Below are positions 35,466-44,862 of a stretch of 45,666 nt of DNA, one piece after another. Position 1 is the first letter of the stretch, and the number at the start of each line of letters is the position of its first letter. The notes beneath the pieces are model-generated. The model was not told the DNA's origin and did not search any database. It saw only the letters and a program-made list of their open reading frames with translations. The translations under genes were made by a program, and so were the position numbers. This DNA comes from an uncultured Curvibacter sp. (GTDB lineage Bacteria > Pseudomonadota > Gammaproteobacteria > Burkholderiales > Burkholderiaceae_C): contig CAIKMN010000018.1 in assembly GCA_903828535.1 (NCBI GenBank), positions 1 to 45,666 on the forward strand, given 5' to 3'.

Positions 35466-37534
35466 GGACCCATTATTTCACGGCGTGATCGCAATTCCTC
35501 GGCCATTTCTTCAAAAACCGTGTCCCAATCGTTCCAACGCGTTTGACGGAACAAACGGTGGTTTGGGTACCAGGGGCTGTCGGTGCGGCCCAACAACCAA
35601 CGCCAATCGGGCACATGAGACAAAGCCACCCAGGTGGGCCTGCCCAAAGCACCTGCCAAATGGGCCAAGGCGCTGTCGCTGGTAATGACCAAGTCCAAGG
35701 ACATCATGACGGCGGCAGAATCCATGAAGGCCCCAGCGCCCACATCGAAGTCGGGGCCAAGGTCTTCGACCTCCATGCCCTCTGGCAATTGGGCCAGTTG
35801 CTCGGAACCAGCCCCTTTTTGCAAACTGATCAAACGAACGCCTTTAATTTGGGCGAATTTCTCAAACTGCGCGAGATTGAATGAGCGCCCCCGGTCCAAA
35901 GGGCCCAGGCTACCTTGCCAAGCGATGCCGATTTTGAAGCCTTCAAAGCCGATGCGCTTTTGCCAAAGGTCCACTCGTTGAGGGTCGGCTTTGAGGTAGG
36001 GTTCAGACGTCGCGGCGTTGTCGAGGCGGGTACCCAAAACGCCCGGCAAACTCAACAAGGCACAGTGAAAATCCGTCTCAGGCAAAGGCCCTTTGCCTTT
36101 CGCACGCCAAGACTTGACGCCTGAAAGACCACCCAAAACACCTTGCAGAACAGAGGGCACTTCAAACACCACGGCGGCGCCGCGTTTGGCCACTTGGGGC
36201 ACGTAGCGGGCGAATTGAAGCGCGTCGCCCAAGCCTTGTTCGGCTTGAACCAAGATTGACTTTCCCGCAATGTCCTCTTGGCCCGTCCAGCGCTTAGAGC
36301 CATTGGGGGTGAAGTGTCCGGCACTCTCAGCGCGGCGTTTGCGCGCTTCGTAATGCGTCCAACCCGCCTCCATTTGGCCTTGTTGCAACAAAGCCAAAGC
36401 CAAATTGAACTCAATCTCCGCCGACGTCGGCGCCAATTGATAAGCCCTTTGCTGGTGGGCCATGCCTTGTTCGTGCGAGCCCAATTCCCGCAGCACTTGG
36501 CCTAAATTCGAGTGAACTTGGGCGTTGTCGGGTGACAACACCAAAGCCGAGTGGTAGCTGTCCCTCGACTCCTCGAGCCGCCACAGCGCCCGCAAGGCAT
36601 TGCCACGGTTCAAATGGACCTCGGAGCGCTGAGGCCCCGCGCCGATGGCAGCGTCAAAATCGGCCAGGGCGAGTTCAAATTTCTGTTGGGCACCGTAAGC
36701 CATGCCCCGATTGCTCAGCACGCGCCAAGTTTGGCCAGCCAACCCGCACTCCAAAGCACGGGTGTAGCAATTCACCGCCGAATCAAAAGCCTTTAGCTCC
36801 TGCATGACTACGCCCAAATTAAAATAGGCATCGCCGTAGTGGGGAGAAGCAGCCAACGCTTTTTGGTAACACGTCACCGCTTGGTCAAACGCCCTTAAGT
36901 CACGGTGCAGGTTGCCCAAATTGCTTAAAACCAAGGGCCAATCGGGCCGGTGTTTCAAAGCCTGCTCGTAGCCAGTGCGTGCGCGCTCAAAGTCACCCTG
37001 CAAATGCCAAACCAGCGCCCGATTGGCCTGGGCATGAAATTGATTGGCATCGATCAGTGTCGCCACGTCATAAGCTTCACCGGCCTCCACGTTTCGCCCC
37101 AAGGCCAACAAGGCGTCACCTCGACGTGTGTGCGTTTCGGGGTCAATCGGGCGGTAATCACTTAGCACCTCAAAACACATCAAGGCACTGGCGTGGTTGC
37201 CCAGTTGGCTGAAAACTTGGCCCAAATTGGCATAGGCGGAAGGCTCATTCGGGCGCAACTCCAAGGCACGCTGGTACCAACTCAGGGCATCAAAAGCGTT
37301 GCCTTCTTGCAGAGCCAGACTGCCCATCAATTGGGCCGCACCAAAGTCATTCGGCTCTAGGGATAAGGCGTGCAAACACAGAGAGCGAGATGCACTCAAA
37401 TTGCCCTTGCGCCATAGAAGAATCGCATCTGCCACCAGATCGGCCTGCGCCCGCTCCGCTGCATCCAGATCTGACCGGATGCCGGGGCCCATTTCTGGGC
37501 TTTGTTCGCGTTTAGATGAAGAATGGTTTTGCAC
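35462..37534 (-). CDS. TPR-repeat protein with glycosyltransferase (GT9/OGT-like) C-terminus
   Basis: A 690-residue protein. Residues about 30-400 are tetratricopeptide repeats (units like AIDADxxxPxxxxAxxNLGxxxxxLG; e.g. PNEPSAYANLGQVFSQLGNHASALMCFE, PHYGDAYFNLGVVMQELKAFDSAVNCYTRAL). The rest is glycosyltransferase-like: GLGDALQFARYVPQVAKRGAAVVFEV, IGIAWQGSLGPLDRGRSFNL and DLVITSDSALAHLAGALGRPTWVALSHVPDWRWLLGR. This is the TPR-plus-transferase layout of bacterial protein or polysaccharide glycosyltransferases. No signal or membrane segment, so cytoplasmic. The divergent partner is a Ser/Thr/Asn-rich repeat protein. Substrate unproven. Confidence 0.85.
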   Translation of the reverse strand: MQNHSSSKREQSPEMGPGIRSDLDAAERAQADLVADAILLWRKGNLSASRSLCLHALSLEPNDFGAAQLMGSLALQEGNAFDALSWYQRALELRPNEPSAYANLGQVFSQLGNHASALMCFEVLSDYRPIDPETHTRRGDALLALGRNVEAGEAYDVATLIDANQFHAQANRALVWHLQGDFERARTGYEQALKHRPDWPLVLSNLGNLHRDLRAFDQAVTCYQKALAASPHYGDAYFNLGVVMQELKAFDSAVNCYTRALECGLAGQTWRVLSNRGMAYGAQQKFELALADFDAAIGAGPQRSEVHLNRGNALRALWRLEESRDSYHSALVLSPDNAQVHSNLGQVLRELGSHEQGMAHQQRAYQLAPTSAEIEFNLALALLQQGQMEAGWTHYEARKRRAESAGHFTPNGSKRWTGQEDIAGKSILVQAEQGLGDALQFARYVPQVAKRGAAVVFEVPSVLQGVLGGLSGVKSWRAKGKGPLPETDFHCALLSLPGVLGTRLDNAATSEPYLKADPQRVDLWQKRIGFEGFKIGIAWQGSLGPLDRGRSFNLAQFEKFAQIKGVRLISLQKGAGSEQLAQLPEGMEVEDLGPDFDVGAGAFMDSAAVMMSLDLVITSDSALAHLAGALGRPTWVALSHVPDWRWLLGRTDSPWYPNHRLFRQTRWNDWDTVFEEMAEELRSRREIMGP

Positions 37535-37560
37535 TTGAAATCTCTTTTCCGTGCACTTTG

Positions 37561-37616
37561 AATCGGTTTGATTGCCAAATACTTAAGTACTCAAGTAATG
37601 GCCAATCGGACCGATT
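37561..37616. promoter_or_regulatory. Long imperfect palindrome between the TPR-transferase and repeat-protein genes
   Basis: Left arm AATCGGTTTGATTG-CCA (37561-37577) and right arm TGGCCAATCGGACCGATT (37599-37616) are complementary except two mismatches and one gap. The centre contains TACTTAAGTA. It fills most of the 92-nt divergent gap and may be a shared operator for both genes. Confidence 0.6.
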
Positions 37617-37626
37617 AATAGGGGCA

Positions 37627-40600
37627 ATGACAATTCTCAGCGTCACCGCCGCTTCAACCAACTATTACGCCACGGCGCCCTCGGGTCCGGTCAGTGTGGC
37701 TCAAGCGTTGTCCCAACTGGCTGCCAACCCCAGACTCAAACTGGGCATTTCGGACAGCACCCAGAACATTCAAAACAACATAGACCTGCTGAACCAATAC
37801 CGCAACAACCTGACGGCATTGGCTCAGACAGACGCATCCACCCATTTGTCTTTAACCGCGAGCACCTTCAATATGGTATCGGGGCTGTTGCACAAAATCA
37901 GCACCAATTACCAAGTTGACGTCACTGCAGCCGGCACAGCCAGTGCCGCTAGTTTGAACAGCAATACCCATGTCAGCAGTTACACCGTCAGCGACATCAG
38001 CACCAACATTGCGAGCCAAATTGCCACGTTAAACAACAGCAAACTGACCAGCATCAGCTTGCTGGATTCTCAGAACTTGGTGAAATTGACGGCCACACAG
38101 TTCGCAGCCAACAGCAGCGTTATTGGCAAAATGACAGGTTCCAATGGTTTCAATGTCAGTGCCGCCACGGTGGCTCAAGCCTTGACCTATGCAGGGAACA
38201 GCCAAGTAAAGGCTGTATCGATCTCAGATTCGGTCAGTAACATTGACGCCGGTCTCGATCAAATCAATGCCCTCGGGGTCAAACTGAATCAAATCAAAGG
38301 CTCAGATTCCAGTCGTTATGAAATGACGGCCGCTCAATTCCAGGCTGATAGCTTGGCCATTGGCAAGCTTTATAAAGGTTATCAATTAACGATTGACAAT
38401 GCCAGCGTGGCAGAGTCTTCCAACATTGCGGCCAATAAAAGTGTGGTGGCCTTGAGCGTGGTGGACAACGCTGCCAATCTGTCCAGCCGAATGGCTTTTT
38501 TGAATAGTTTGGGGACCAAGCTTCAAAAAATCGACTTCAGCGGTGTTGATGCCAACGATGCAACCACGACGCAATTGACGCTCACCAGCGCTCAGTATTA
38601 CGCCAGCAGTGCCACGCTTGCCAAAATCAGTGCGACACCTGCGTTTACCTTCGCCATTCAGGGTGCCAGCGCTTTGGATGCCGAAGCCTTTAAAACCATC
38701 GACGCCATCACCTCCATTTCCGTGGCGGACACCGGCAAAAATTTGTCCAGTGCATGGGGTCAGTTGAAGGTCAATGACAAAGTCGGCAGCATTGCCGAAA
38801 CTGGAAAATCCACACCCTTGAGCGTCAGCTACAACGACCTGATTGATTCAAGCAACCATCAGCTCACCACTTCAGCAGCCACGTTCCTCGGCAAATTTGC
38901 TTCAGGCTACAGCCTCAATGTGAGTGACGTTCCGGTGGGACAAGCCACCAGTCTGTTGAACTATTTACCCAACATTCAGTCTATTTCGGTCACAGGCAAC
39001 TCTGCCGATGTCACCGCCCAGTTGCCAGCCTTGGCCAGCATGGGAAAGACTTTGCAAGCCATTCAGCTGTCCAACCCCAGCACACCCATGGGCATGAGTG
39101 TGGGTGATTGGTCAAAAAATATCGGTGTGCTGGCCAAAATTCAAGGTGGTTATGGGTTGACCCTGAGCAACGTTTCCGCTGGCAATGCCGCCAAGTTCGT
39201 CTTAGATCCCCACGTGCGCTCTGTCTCCGTCAGCGATACCAGCGCTGCCATTGCAGCCAATTTGGACAGCCTGAACTCGATGGGCAGCCAGCTGACTGCT
39301 TTAACCCAGACCGACACCACCCCACTGTCCATCACTGGACAACAATGGGCCAATGACCAAACCGCTTTGGCTTTACTCGGCTCTGGTGCTCAACTGGCCG
39401 TTAAAAATGCAACTGCCTCACAAGTCACGGCACTCGCCAGCGACGCCACCGTGAAATCGGCCACTGTCAGTGACACGGGCGCCAACATTGCCTCGAACCT
39501 CAGCAGTATCCAAACCGCGGTGACAACCTCCGGGGCGCCTTCCATCACCATCAAGCAATCAGATAAAACCGCCATTGCTTTGACAGCAACTCAGTACGCA
39601 AGTGACGCAGCTGCACTGAGCGCAATTTCAAACCCCTACACCCTTAATGTGTCAGGTGTATCGGCCAGTACAGCGACGACAGTGGCACAAAATGCCCATG
39701 TCGTGGCCATGACCGTCAACAGTTCTGCTTCAGACTTGGCAACGCATCTGGCTGAATTCAATGGCATTGGCGACAAACTCACCAGCATCAACCAAACGGA
39801 CCCGGCCAACAATGTGAGTTTGACGGCTTCCCAATGGACCAACAACCAAAGCGCCCTGTCCAAAGTGAGCAACGGCAGTAAATATGCGTTGTCTGAGGTC
39901 ACTGCAACTCAAGCCGCCTCTCTTGCTCAAGACAGCAGAATCAAGTCGATGGTGGTCTCTGATACGGGTGCCCAGATATCAGCCAATTTAGACAAGCTCC
40001 AATTGGTGGGGCAGCAACTGCAAAACATCCACCAAAGCGATACAAGCAATATATCGATCAGCATGGCGCAATACGCCAACGATGCTGGCGCAATTGCCAA
40101 GCTCGGTGCTGCATCTACCTTGCAAATCACGGGTGCCACTGCGATTCAAGCCCTTGCAATCAACGACTCGAAAGTCAGCGCCATTCAAATTGCCGATACG
40201 AGTGCGAACATTTCAGCCAAATTGGACGCCCTTCAAACACTTCAGGGCGGTGGCTTACTCAGCGGAATCACGCTAACAGGCTCGCCACAGCCTTTGAACT
40301 TAAAAAATGCACAGTTGACGAGCGACGTGGACGCATTGGCCTTAATACAAAATGGCTTTAAAGCCAACATTACCGATGCCGGCATCGCTGATGTTCATAC
40401 TTTAGGTGCTAATTCCAATGTGGCCAGCATGGCCGTGACGCTCACCCCGGACGATTTAGGCAACGACGTCAAACTGGGCTATTTAAAAACAGCCAATAGC
40501 AAAATCACGGGCATCCAGTTTGCAACAGGCACGAGCGCCAACCCCACCTTGAGTCTGTCCGCCGCCCAATGGACCACCAACCAAGTGGTCTTTGGCAAAT

Positions 40601-41862
40601 TGGCTTCCAACTTCAAAGTGGCCTTGACCGGTGTATCGGCAACTTCTGCGCAATCTCTTGCGCAAGATACTCGAGTGAACAGTTTGGACATCGTCGACAC
40701 GGCAAGTGGTATTCAAAACAACCTCACCAGCTTGGCAAGCTTGGGGACAAAACTGTCCTCCATTTCACCCATCACTTCGGGTGACAATTTAGCGTTGACT
40801 TTGACAACAGGTCAATATGCTGCCGCGGGCTCTGTCTTTACAGCCCTCAGCCATGGCACAGGCACATACAGCCTCAGCATTACCAACGCCAATGCGGACC
40901 AAGCTCAGGCGATGACCGCAGACACGAGGGTCAATAACATTTCTGTGAAAGACACGGCTGCCAATATCGTTAACCATTTGGCAGATTTAACCGCCAATTC
41001 TGCGGTGAGCCATATCCAATTGACCGACCCCAACACCGCCCTGAACTTGACGGGAACACAATATGCTTCTACAAGCGTTCAAACCACCTTGGGCTTGATC
41101 GTCGGCGGCTATTCTTTGAACATTAGCAATGCCACGGTGGCCAACTCTACTGACCTGCAAAGCAATAGCCATGTCGTGGCCTTTAGCCTGTCGGACAGCA
41201 CCACTCATATCGATGCACAACTCTCCGCCCTGGCCAACATGAGCAAATTGGGTGACATCAACATCAGCCAAAACAACGGCCTGATCACGGTCACTCAAGC
41301 ACAAGTCAACACGGATCCGAGCATTTTGGCCCAATTGCAAGGCCCTTATGGATTGAAGGTCAGCGGGGCCAGCATCGCTGATCTGGCCGACACGTTACAA
41401 CTTCCTAACCTCAGCTCGGTGACGATTACCGATACAGCCGCCCATGTGTCCGCCAACTTTGATCAGTTGGTTCAATTGGGAAGTACAGTGGCCGGCATCA
41501 GCATCAGCGACTCGAGCACACCAATTGCTTTGAGCGAGACTCAATACCAGCAAGGCGGCAGCACATTAGCAAGCATTCAAAACTATTCTGTTGCCATTCT
41601 GAACGCTACCGCACAGGACGCCAATAATCTGGCCACAGACGCCAGCGTGGCATCTGTCAGTGTGGCCGATACCGCCGCCAGCATCCTCAGCAATCTGAGC
41701 GACCTTAACACCTTGGCCGCCCAAACCAACAGCAAGTTGGATTCAATTTCAATCAGCGACAACCAGCCATTGTTGATGACGCAGGCCGATCAAACCTCAT
41801 ACCAAGCAGCGCTTGATTTGATTCAAGGGCCTTTTAACTTGGTCATTTTGCCAGCGGCTTGA
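37627..41862 (+). CDS. Giant cysteine-free repeat protein (about 17 units of about 80 residues)
   Basis: A 1411-residue protein from the ATG at 37627; the earlier in-frame ATG overlaps the divergent gene and is not used. It contains no cysteine and is rich in Ala, Ser, Thr, Asn and Asp. From about residue 36 to the end there are about 17 degenerate repeats, each reading roughly SVSDT-x-x-NI-x3-LD-x-L, then LT-x-I-x-Q-T-D, then LTATQYA-x-D-x2-AL-x-KI, then GY-x-LNVS-x-A-x-A, ending x-x-D-x-x-V. No N-terminal signal peptide and no RTX nonapeptides. This is the build of a secreted surface layer, adhesin or matrix protein, probably exported by an unmapped type I system. Function unknown; see findings. 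Confidence 0.85.
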   Translation: MTILSVTAASTNYYATAPSGPVSVAQALSQLAANPRLKLGISDSTQNIQNNIDLLNQYRNNLTALAQTDASTHLSLTASTFNMVSGLLHKISTNYQVDVTAAGTASAASLNSNTHVSSYTVSDISTNIASQIATLNNSKLTSISLLDSQNLVKLTATQFAANSSVIGKMTGSNGFNVSAATVAQALTYAGNSQVKAVSISDSVSNIDAGLDQINALGVKLNQIKGSDSSRYEMTAAQFQADSLAIGKLYKGYQLTIDNASVAESSNIAANKSVVALSVVDNAANLSSRMAFLNSLGTKLQKIDFSGVDANDATTTQLTLTSAQYYASSATLAKISATPAFTFAIQGASALDAEAFKTIDAITSISVADTGKNLSSAWGQLKVNDKVGSIAETGKSTPLSVSYNDLIDSSNHQLTTSAATFLGKFASGYSLNVSDVPVGQATSLLNYLPNIQSISVTGNSADVTAQLPALASMGKTLQAIQLSNPSTPMGMSVGDWSKNIGVLAKIQGGYGLTLSNVSAGNAAKFVLDPHVRSVSVSDTSAAIAANLDSLNSMGSQLTALTQTDTTPLSITGQQWANDQTALALLGSGAQLAVKNATASQVTALASDATVKSATVSDTGANIASNLSSIQTAVTTSGAPSITIKQSDKTAIALTATQYASDAAALSAISNPYTLNVSGVSASTATTVAQNAHVVAMTVNSSASDLATHLAEFNGIGDKLTSINQTDPANNVSLTASQWTNNQSALSKVSNGSKYALSEVTATQAASLAQDSRIKSMVVSDTGAQISANLDKLQLVGQQLQNIHQSDTSNISISMAQYANDAGAIAKLGAASTLQITGATAIQALAINDSKVSAIQIADTSANISAKLDALQTLQGGGLLSGITLTGSPQPLNLKNAQLTSDVDALALIQNGFKANITDAGIADVHTLGANSNVASMAVTLTPDDLGNDVKLGYLKTANSKITGIQFATGTSANPTLSLSAAQWTTNQVVFGKLASNFKVALTGVSATSAQSLAQDTRVNSLDIVDTASGIQNNLTSLASLGTKLSSISPITSGDNLALTLTTGQYAAAGSVFTALSHGTGTYSLSITNANADQAQAMTADTRVNNISVKDTAANIVNHLADLTANSAVSHIQLTDPNTALNLTGTQYASTSVQTTLGLIVGGYSLNISNATVANSTDLQSNSHVVAFSLSDSTTHIDAQLSALANMSKLGDINISQNNGLITVTQAQVNTDPSILAQLQGPYGLKVSGASIADLADTLQLPNLSSVTITDTAAHVSANFDQLVQLGSTVAGISISDSSTPIALSETQYQQGGSTLASIQNYSVAILNATAQDANNLATDASVASVSVADTAASILSNLSDLNTLAAQTNSKLDSISISDNQPLLMTQADQTSYQAALDLIQGPFNLVILPAA

Positions 41863-42071
41863 TACATGAGGATGAGAATGACTTCCCAGTCTTCGCTCCA
41901 TTGTTGGTTATTTTGAATTAAAAAATAGGCTGAAATTTCCCTAAATCAACAATACCAGTACCAGTACACGATAAACTTAGCATCATTCTTGAGGACCTGG
42001 ACCGTCAGCATGTGGTGTTAGACAGCCGCTGAAGTGTCACGCAAATTGCCCCCCAACAATTTGGAGAAAAC
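41863..42071 (+). other. Intergenic gap before the glycosyltransferases
   Basis: Gene-free, AT-rich in the first half, with a small CCAGTACCAGTAC direct repeat (about 41950). It probably holds the promoter for the three glycosyltransferase genes. A TTTGGAGAAAA ribosome-binding site ends it. No clear terminator for the giant gene. Confidence 0.4.
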
Positions 42072-43241
42072 TTGAATAATCAAGATATTGAAAGACAACT
42101 TGCCGAAGCAATTAAAGACCATCAGCAGGGTCGATGGTCAGAAGCAGCTAAGAACTATCAGCGTGTCATTGACGCCGACGCCACTCATTCGGTGGCGTTG
42201 AACAACTACTCGCTACTACTGACTGATGAAGATGCTGTACTGCTATTGACCCGCGCTCTTGACGCAAACCCCGATTACACAGATGCACTTGTGAACTTAG
42301 GCGTCAGATATTTAAATTTAGGGCATATCGAAGAAGCACAAAAGATTGCTGAACGGGCCTATGATTCAGCACCCATGGATCAAAAGGTAGAACAACTCAA
42401 AGCGAGTTTAAAAATATTATTAGCCCAAAAAACAGAAGAGCAGATCAATTATTGGCCTGACTTCTCGGTCCTAATTCCCACACATAAGCGTCCAGTTCTA
42501 CTAGCAAGGGCTTTGCAATCCATCAAGCAGCAGGTAAGTACTGCCACACTTGAGATTATTGTGGTGTCAGACCACATCGACGAAAAAACCGATCAGACAT
42601 GTCATGCATGGCTTGACTCGACTGACACCTACATTCGGCGATCTGGACCACCAGGACCATCAGCGAGTAGAAACTTGGCTCTAAAAATGGCTAAAGGTAG
42701 ATTCATTCTTTTTTTAGACGACGACGATGCGTGGCATCCTAACTTTATTGAACAGCTTAATAGATGTGAAACTCTAAGAAAAGGATCCCCAATCTATTTT
42801 AATTGCTCTGTACTAAAAGAGAACAGAGGTCAACAAGAGCCCGTTCTATTAAGCGAGAAATTAGTTAACAATCAAGGCAGGTTGACACATGAAGTCTTCG
42901 TGAAAAATCAATTATCCAATTCAACATTGGCATTCCCGAGAGAGATTTTAAGTAATATTCAATTCGATACTCATATGAAAGCCTACGAGGATTGGGAGTT
43001 CTTACTTTCCGTATGTGAAAGGAAATTTCCCACCTACGAGCCAATTTTAGGGCCCAAAATTCATGAGGTTGACGACTCTACAACCGATCGAAGAGGAAGC
43101 CAAGAAAACGCAAACAACGAAAATGCAGTTTTAGACTATTTGTATGTTTACAAAAAACACCCGGTCAATGCCCCGATAAGAACACTTAGGCAAAAACTAT
43201 TGGAATCTGCAGGCTTCAATTCTTTAAATTCATACTTATAA
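42072..43241 (+). CDS. TPR plus GT2-family glycosyltransferase (TTG start)
   Basis: A 389-residue protein that starts at a TTG with GGAG 5 nt upstream. The first 120 residues are tetratricopeptide-like (QDIERQLAEAIKDHQQGRWSEAAKNYQRVIDADATHSVALNNYSLLL). The GT2 domain follows: FSVLIPTHKRPVLLARALQSIKQQ, then the acceptor motif RFILFLDDDDAWHPNF with the divalent-metal DDD. It transfers a sugar from a nucleotide donor, identity unknown. It shares the TPR/GT build of the divergent gene at 35462-37534. Confidence 0.85.
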   Translation: MNNQDIERQLAEAIKDHQQGRWSEAAKNYQRVIDADATHSVALNNYSLLLTDEDAVLLLTRALDANPDYTDALVNLGVRYLNLGHIEEAQKIAERAYDSAPMDQKVEQLKASLKILLAQKTEEQINYWPDFSVLIPTHKRPVLLARALQSIKQQVSTATLEIIVVSDHIDEKTDQTCHAWLDSTDTYIRRSGPPGPSASRNLALKMAKGRFILFLDDDDAWHPNFIEQLNRCETLRKGSPIYFNCSVLKENRGQQEPVLLSEKLVNNQGRLTHEVFVKNQLSNSTLAFPREILSNIQFDTHMKAYEDWEFLLSVCERKFPTYEPILGPKIHEVDDSTTDRRGSQENANNENAVLDYLYVYKKHPVNAPIRTLRQKLLESAGFNSLNSYL

Positions 43242-43256
43242 GTTCAAAAAAATCAG

Positions 43257-44144
43257 ATGCCAAAAATAACATTTGTTATTCCAGCCAAAAATGCACAGAA
43301 AACATTGGCAGAAACACTTACAAGCTTAGTTTCTCAAACATTTAAAGATTTTAATGTAATTATTGTAGATGATGGATCTACAGACCAAACTGCGCTAATT
43401 GCACAAACGTTTCAAGAAAAATTACCCATAAAAATTATTAGTCACCCTGAATCTGAAGGGGTGGCTAAATCTATCAATGATGGAATTATGCGTTCTGACT
43501 CTGAGTTTGTTGCAAGATTAGATGCCGATGACACAGCGCATCCTTTACGACTTCAGAAACAACTTGATTTTTTCGAATCAAATCAAAAAATAGGAATCTG
43601 TGGAAGTCAGATGAATGTATTTTCAGATGATGGACTCACTCACTATGTACTTTCACATCCAACAAGCAGTGCTTCAATTAAAACAGCATTAATCCAGCGT
43701 TGTGTGCTTGCCCACCCTTCCCTTTTAATCCGTAGAAGCGTTTTTGAAATAGCAGGTCTTTATGATGTTAATTTTGACTATGCTGAAGACTATGATTTAT
43801 GGTGCCGGGCAAGTTTACTAGGGATACAATTTGCAAATATAAACGAACAGCTAACAAACTATAGAATACACAGCGGACAAGTTTCTAACCAAAAGTCTCA
43901 ATTACAACAGGTCAGAGATTTAGCAATCAAAAAAAAATATATTAGTGCCTTCTTAGACGGTGATGACCCAGAAGAACTCCCCAAGTTCTTATCCTTAACC
44001 AATCAATATGAAAACAAAATAACTTCCCTCAATGCCTATCTAAAATGCGGAAAAAATATTTTACAATTGGCTAAAAATATTCCAGATACCGAAGAATACC
44101 ATCGAATTATCTTCGGCTCACTCATTCGACATCTTAATCAATAG
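43257..44144 (+). CDS. GT2-family glycosyltransferase
   Basis: A 295-residue GT-A-fold transferase: PKITFVIPAKNAQKTLAETLTSLVSQTFKDFNVIIVDDGSTDQTA near the start, ARLDADDTAHPLRLQKQLDFF with the DXD metal motif (about 85), then HPSLLIRRSVFEIAGLYDVNFDYAEDYDLWCRA, a typical GT2 acceptor region. No membrane segment. AT-rich and with codon use clearly different from the core genes, suggesting acquisition. It starts 15 nt after the previous stop. Confidence 0.9.
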   Translation: MPKITFVIPAKNAQKTLAETLTSLVSQTFKDFNVIIVDDGSTDQTALIAQTFQEKLPIKIISHPESEGVAKSINDGIMRSDSEFVARLDADDTAHPLRLQKQLDFFESNQKIGICGSQMNVFSDDGLTHYVLSHPTSSASIKTALIQRCVLAHPSLLIRRSVFEIAGLYDVNFDYAEDYDLWCRASLLGIQFANINEQLTNYRIHSGQVSNQKSQLQQVRDLAIKKKYISAFLDGDDPEELPKFLSLTNQYENKITSLNAYLKCGKNILQLAKNIPDTEEYHRIIFGSLIRHLNQ

Positions 44145-44169
44145 CAATTTATTATTTCCAAAATAAAAA

Positions 44170-44862
44170 ATGATAATTAATTACCTAAAAGGCGGAATAG
44201 GAAATCAGATTTTTCAACACGCCTTAGCAAAAAGTCTAAGCCTAAGACTAAATAGAGAATTATTCACTGAAATTAGCTATTACCAGCATGACCCCTATGG
44301 ATTTAAATCTAAAATCCAAAATATAGACCCCGACATCAAATTCATCAATATAAGAGACATTGACAAGACGGGTGCATACCTATTAAAAGAAGGGCAAATA
44401 TCAAAATTAAATGAAATAAAGCACCTCCCGGATTCAATAAAAATATTAATTTTAGAAGGCTATTGGCAAGGCGAAGAGTATTTCGACAAGAAAATAGCAA
44501 TAGATTTCATCGAAAATATAAAGAAATATTCAACAAACCTTGAAAACAACAATGAAATTGCCAATAAAATCAACACATCCGATTCTCCGATAGCTCTTCA
44601 TATCCGAAGAAGAGACTATGGACACATGGGTTTATGCAAAACAAGCTATTATTCTGCGGCAATTGATTTCCTAAAATCGCTTAATTCAAACTCAGAATTG
44701 TTTGTTTTTTCAGATGAGCCCAATTACACACGGCATTTACTGGAAAGTCGAAATTTAAGCTTTACTCTAATTGATACCGGGGATGACTCAGTTGATTTAT
44801 ACCTGATGTCAAGATGCAAAAATTTTGTCATCTCTAATTCTCCCGAGTTCGACACCAAGTGA
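44170..44862 (+). pseudogene. Alpha-1,2-fucosyltransferase (GT11), 3' end lost to IS insertion
   Basis: About 224 native residues of a GT11 fucosyltransferase: start MIINYLKGGIGNQIFQHALAKSLSLRL, donor-binding motif ALHIRRRDYGHMG (about residue 142), then ELFVFSDEPNYTR. The protein reads CKNFVISNS and then changes to PEFDTK and a stop; normal GT11 continue with a serine/tryptophan-rich segment after NS and are about 60-70 residues longer. The break is at about 44842, where the IS begins. Uses GDP-fucose as donor. Probably inactive. Confidence 0.85.

Noticed and set aside
37627-41862. RTX-type calcium-binding toxin or adhesin
   Set aside because: No GGxGxDxUx nonapeptides are present; the repeat unit is a different, longer motif.
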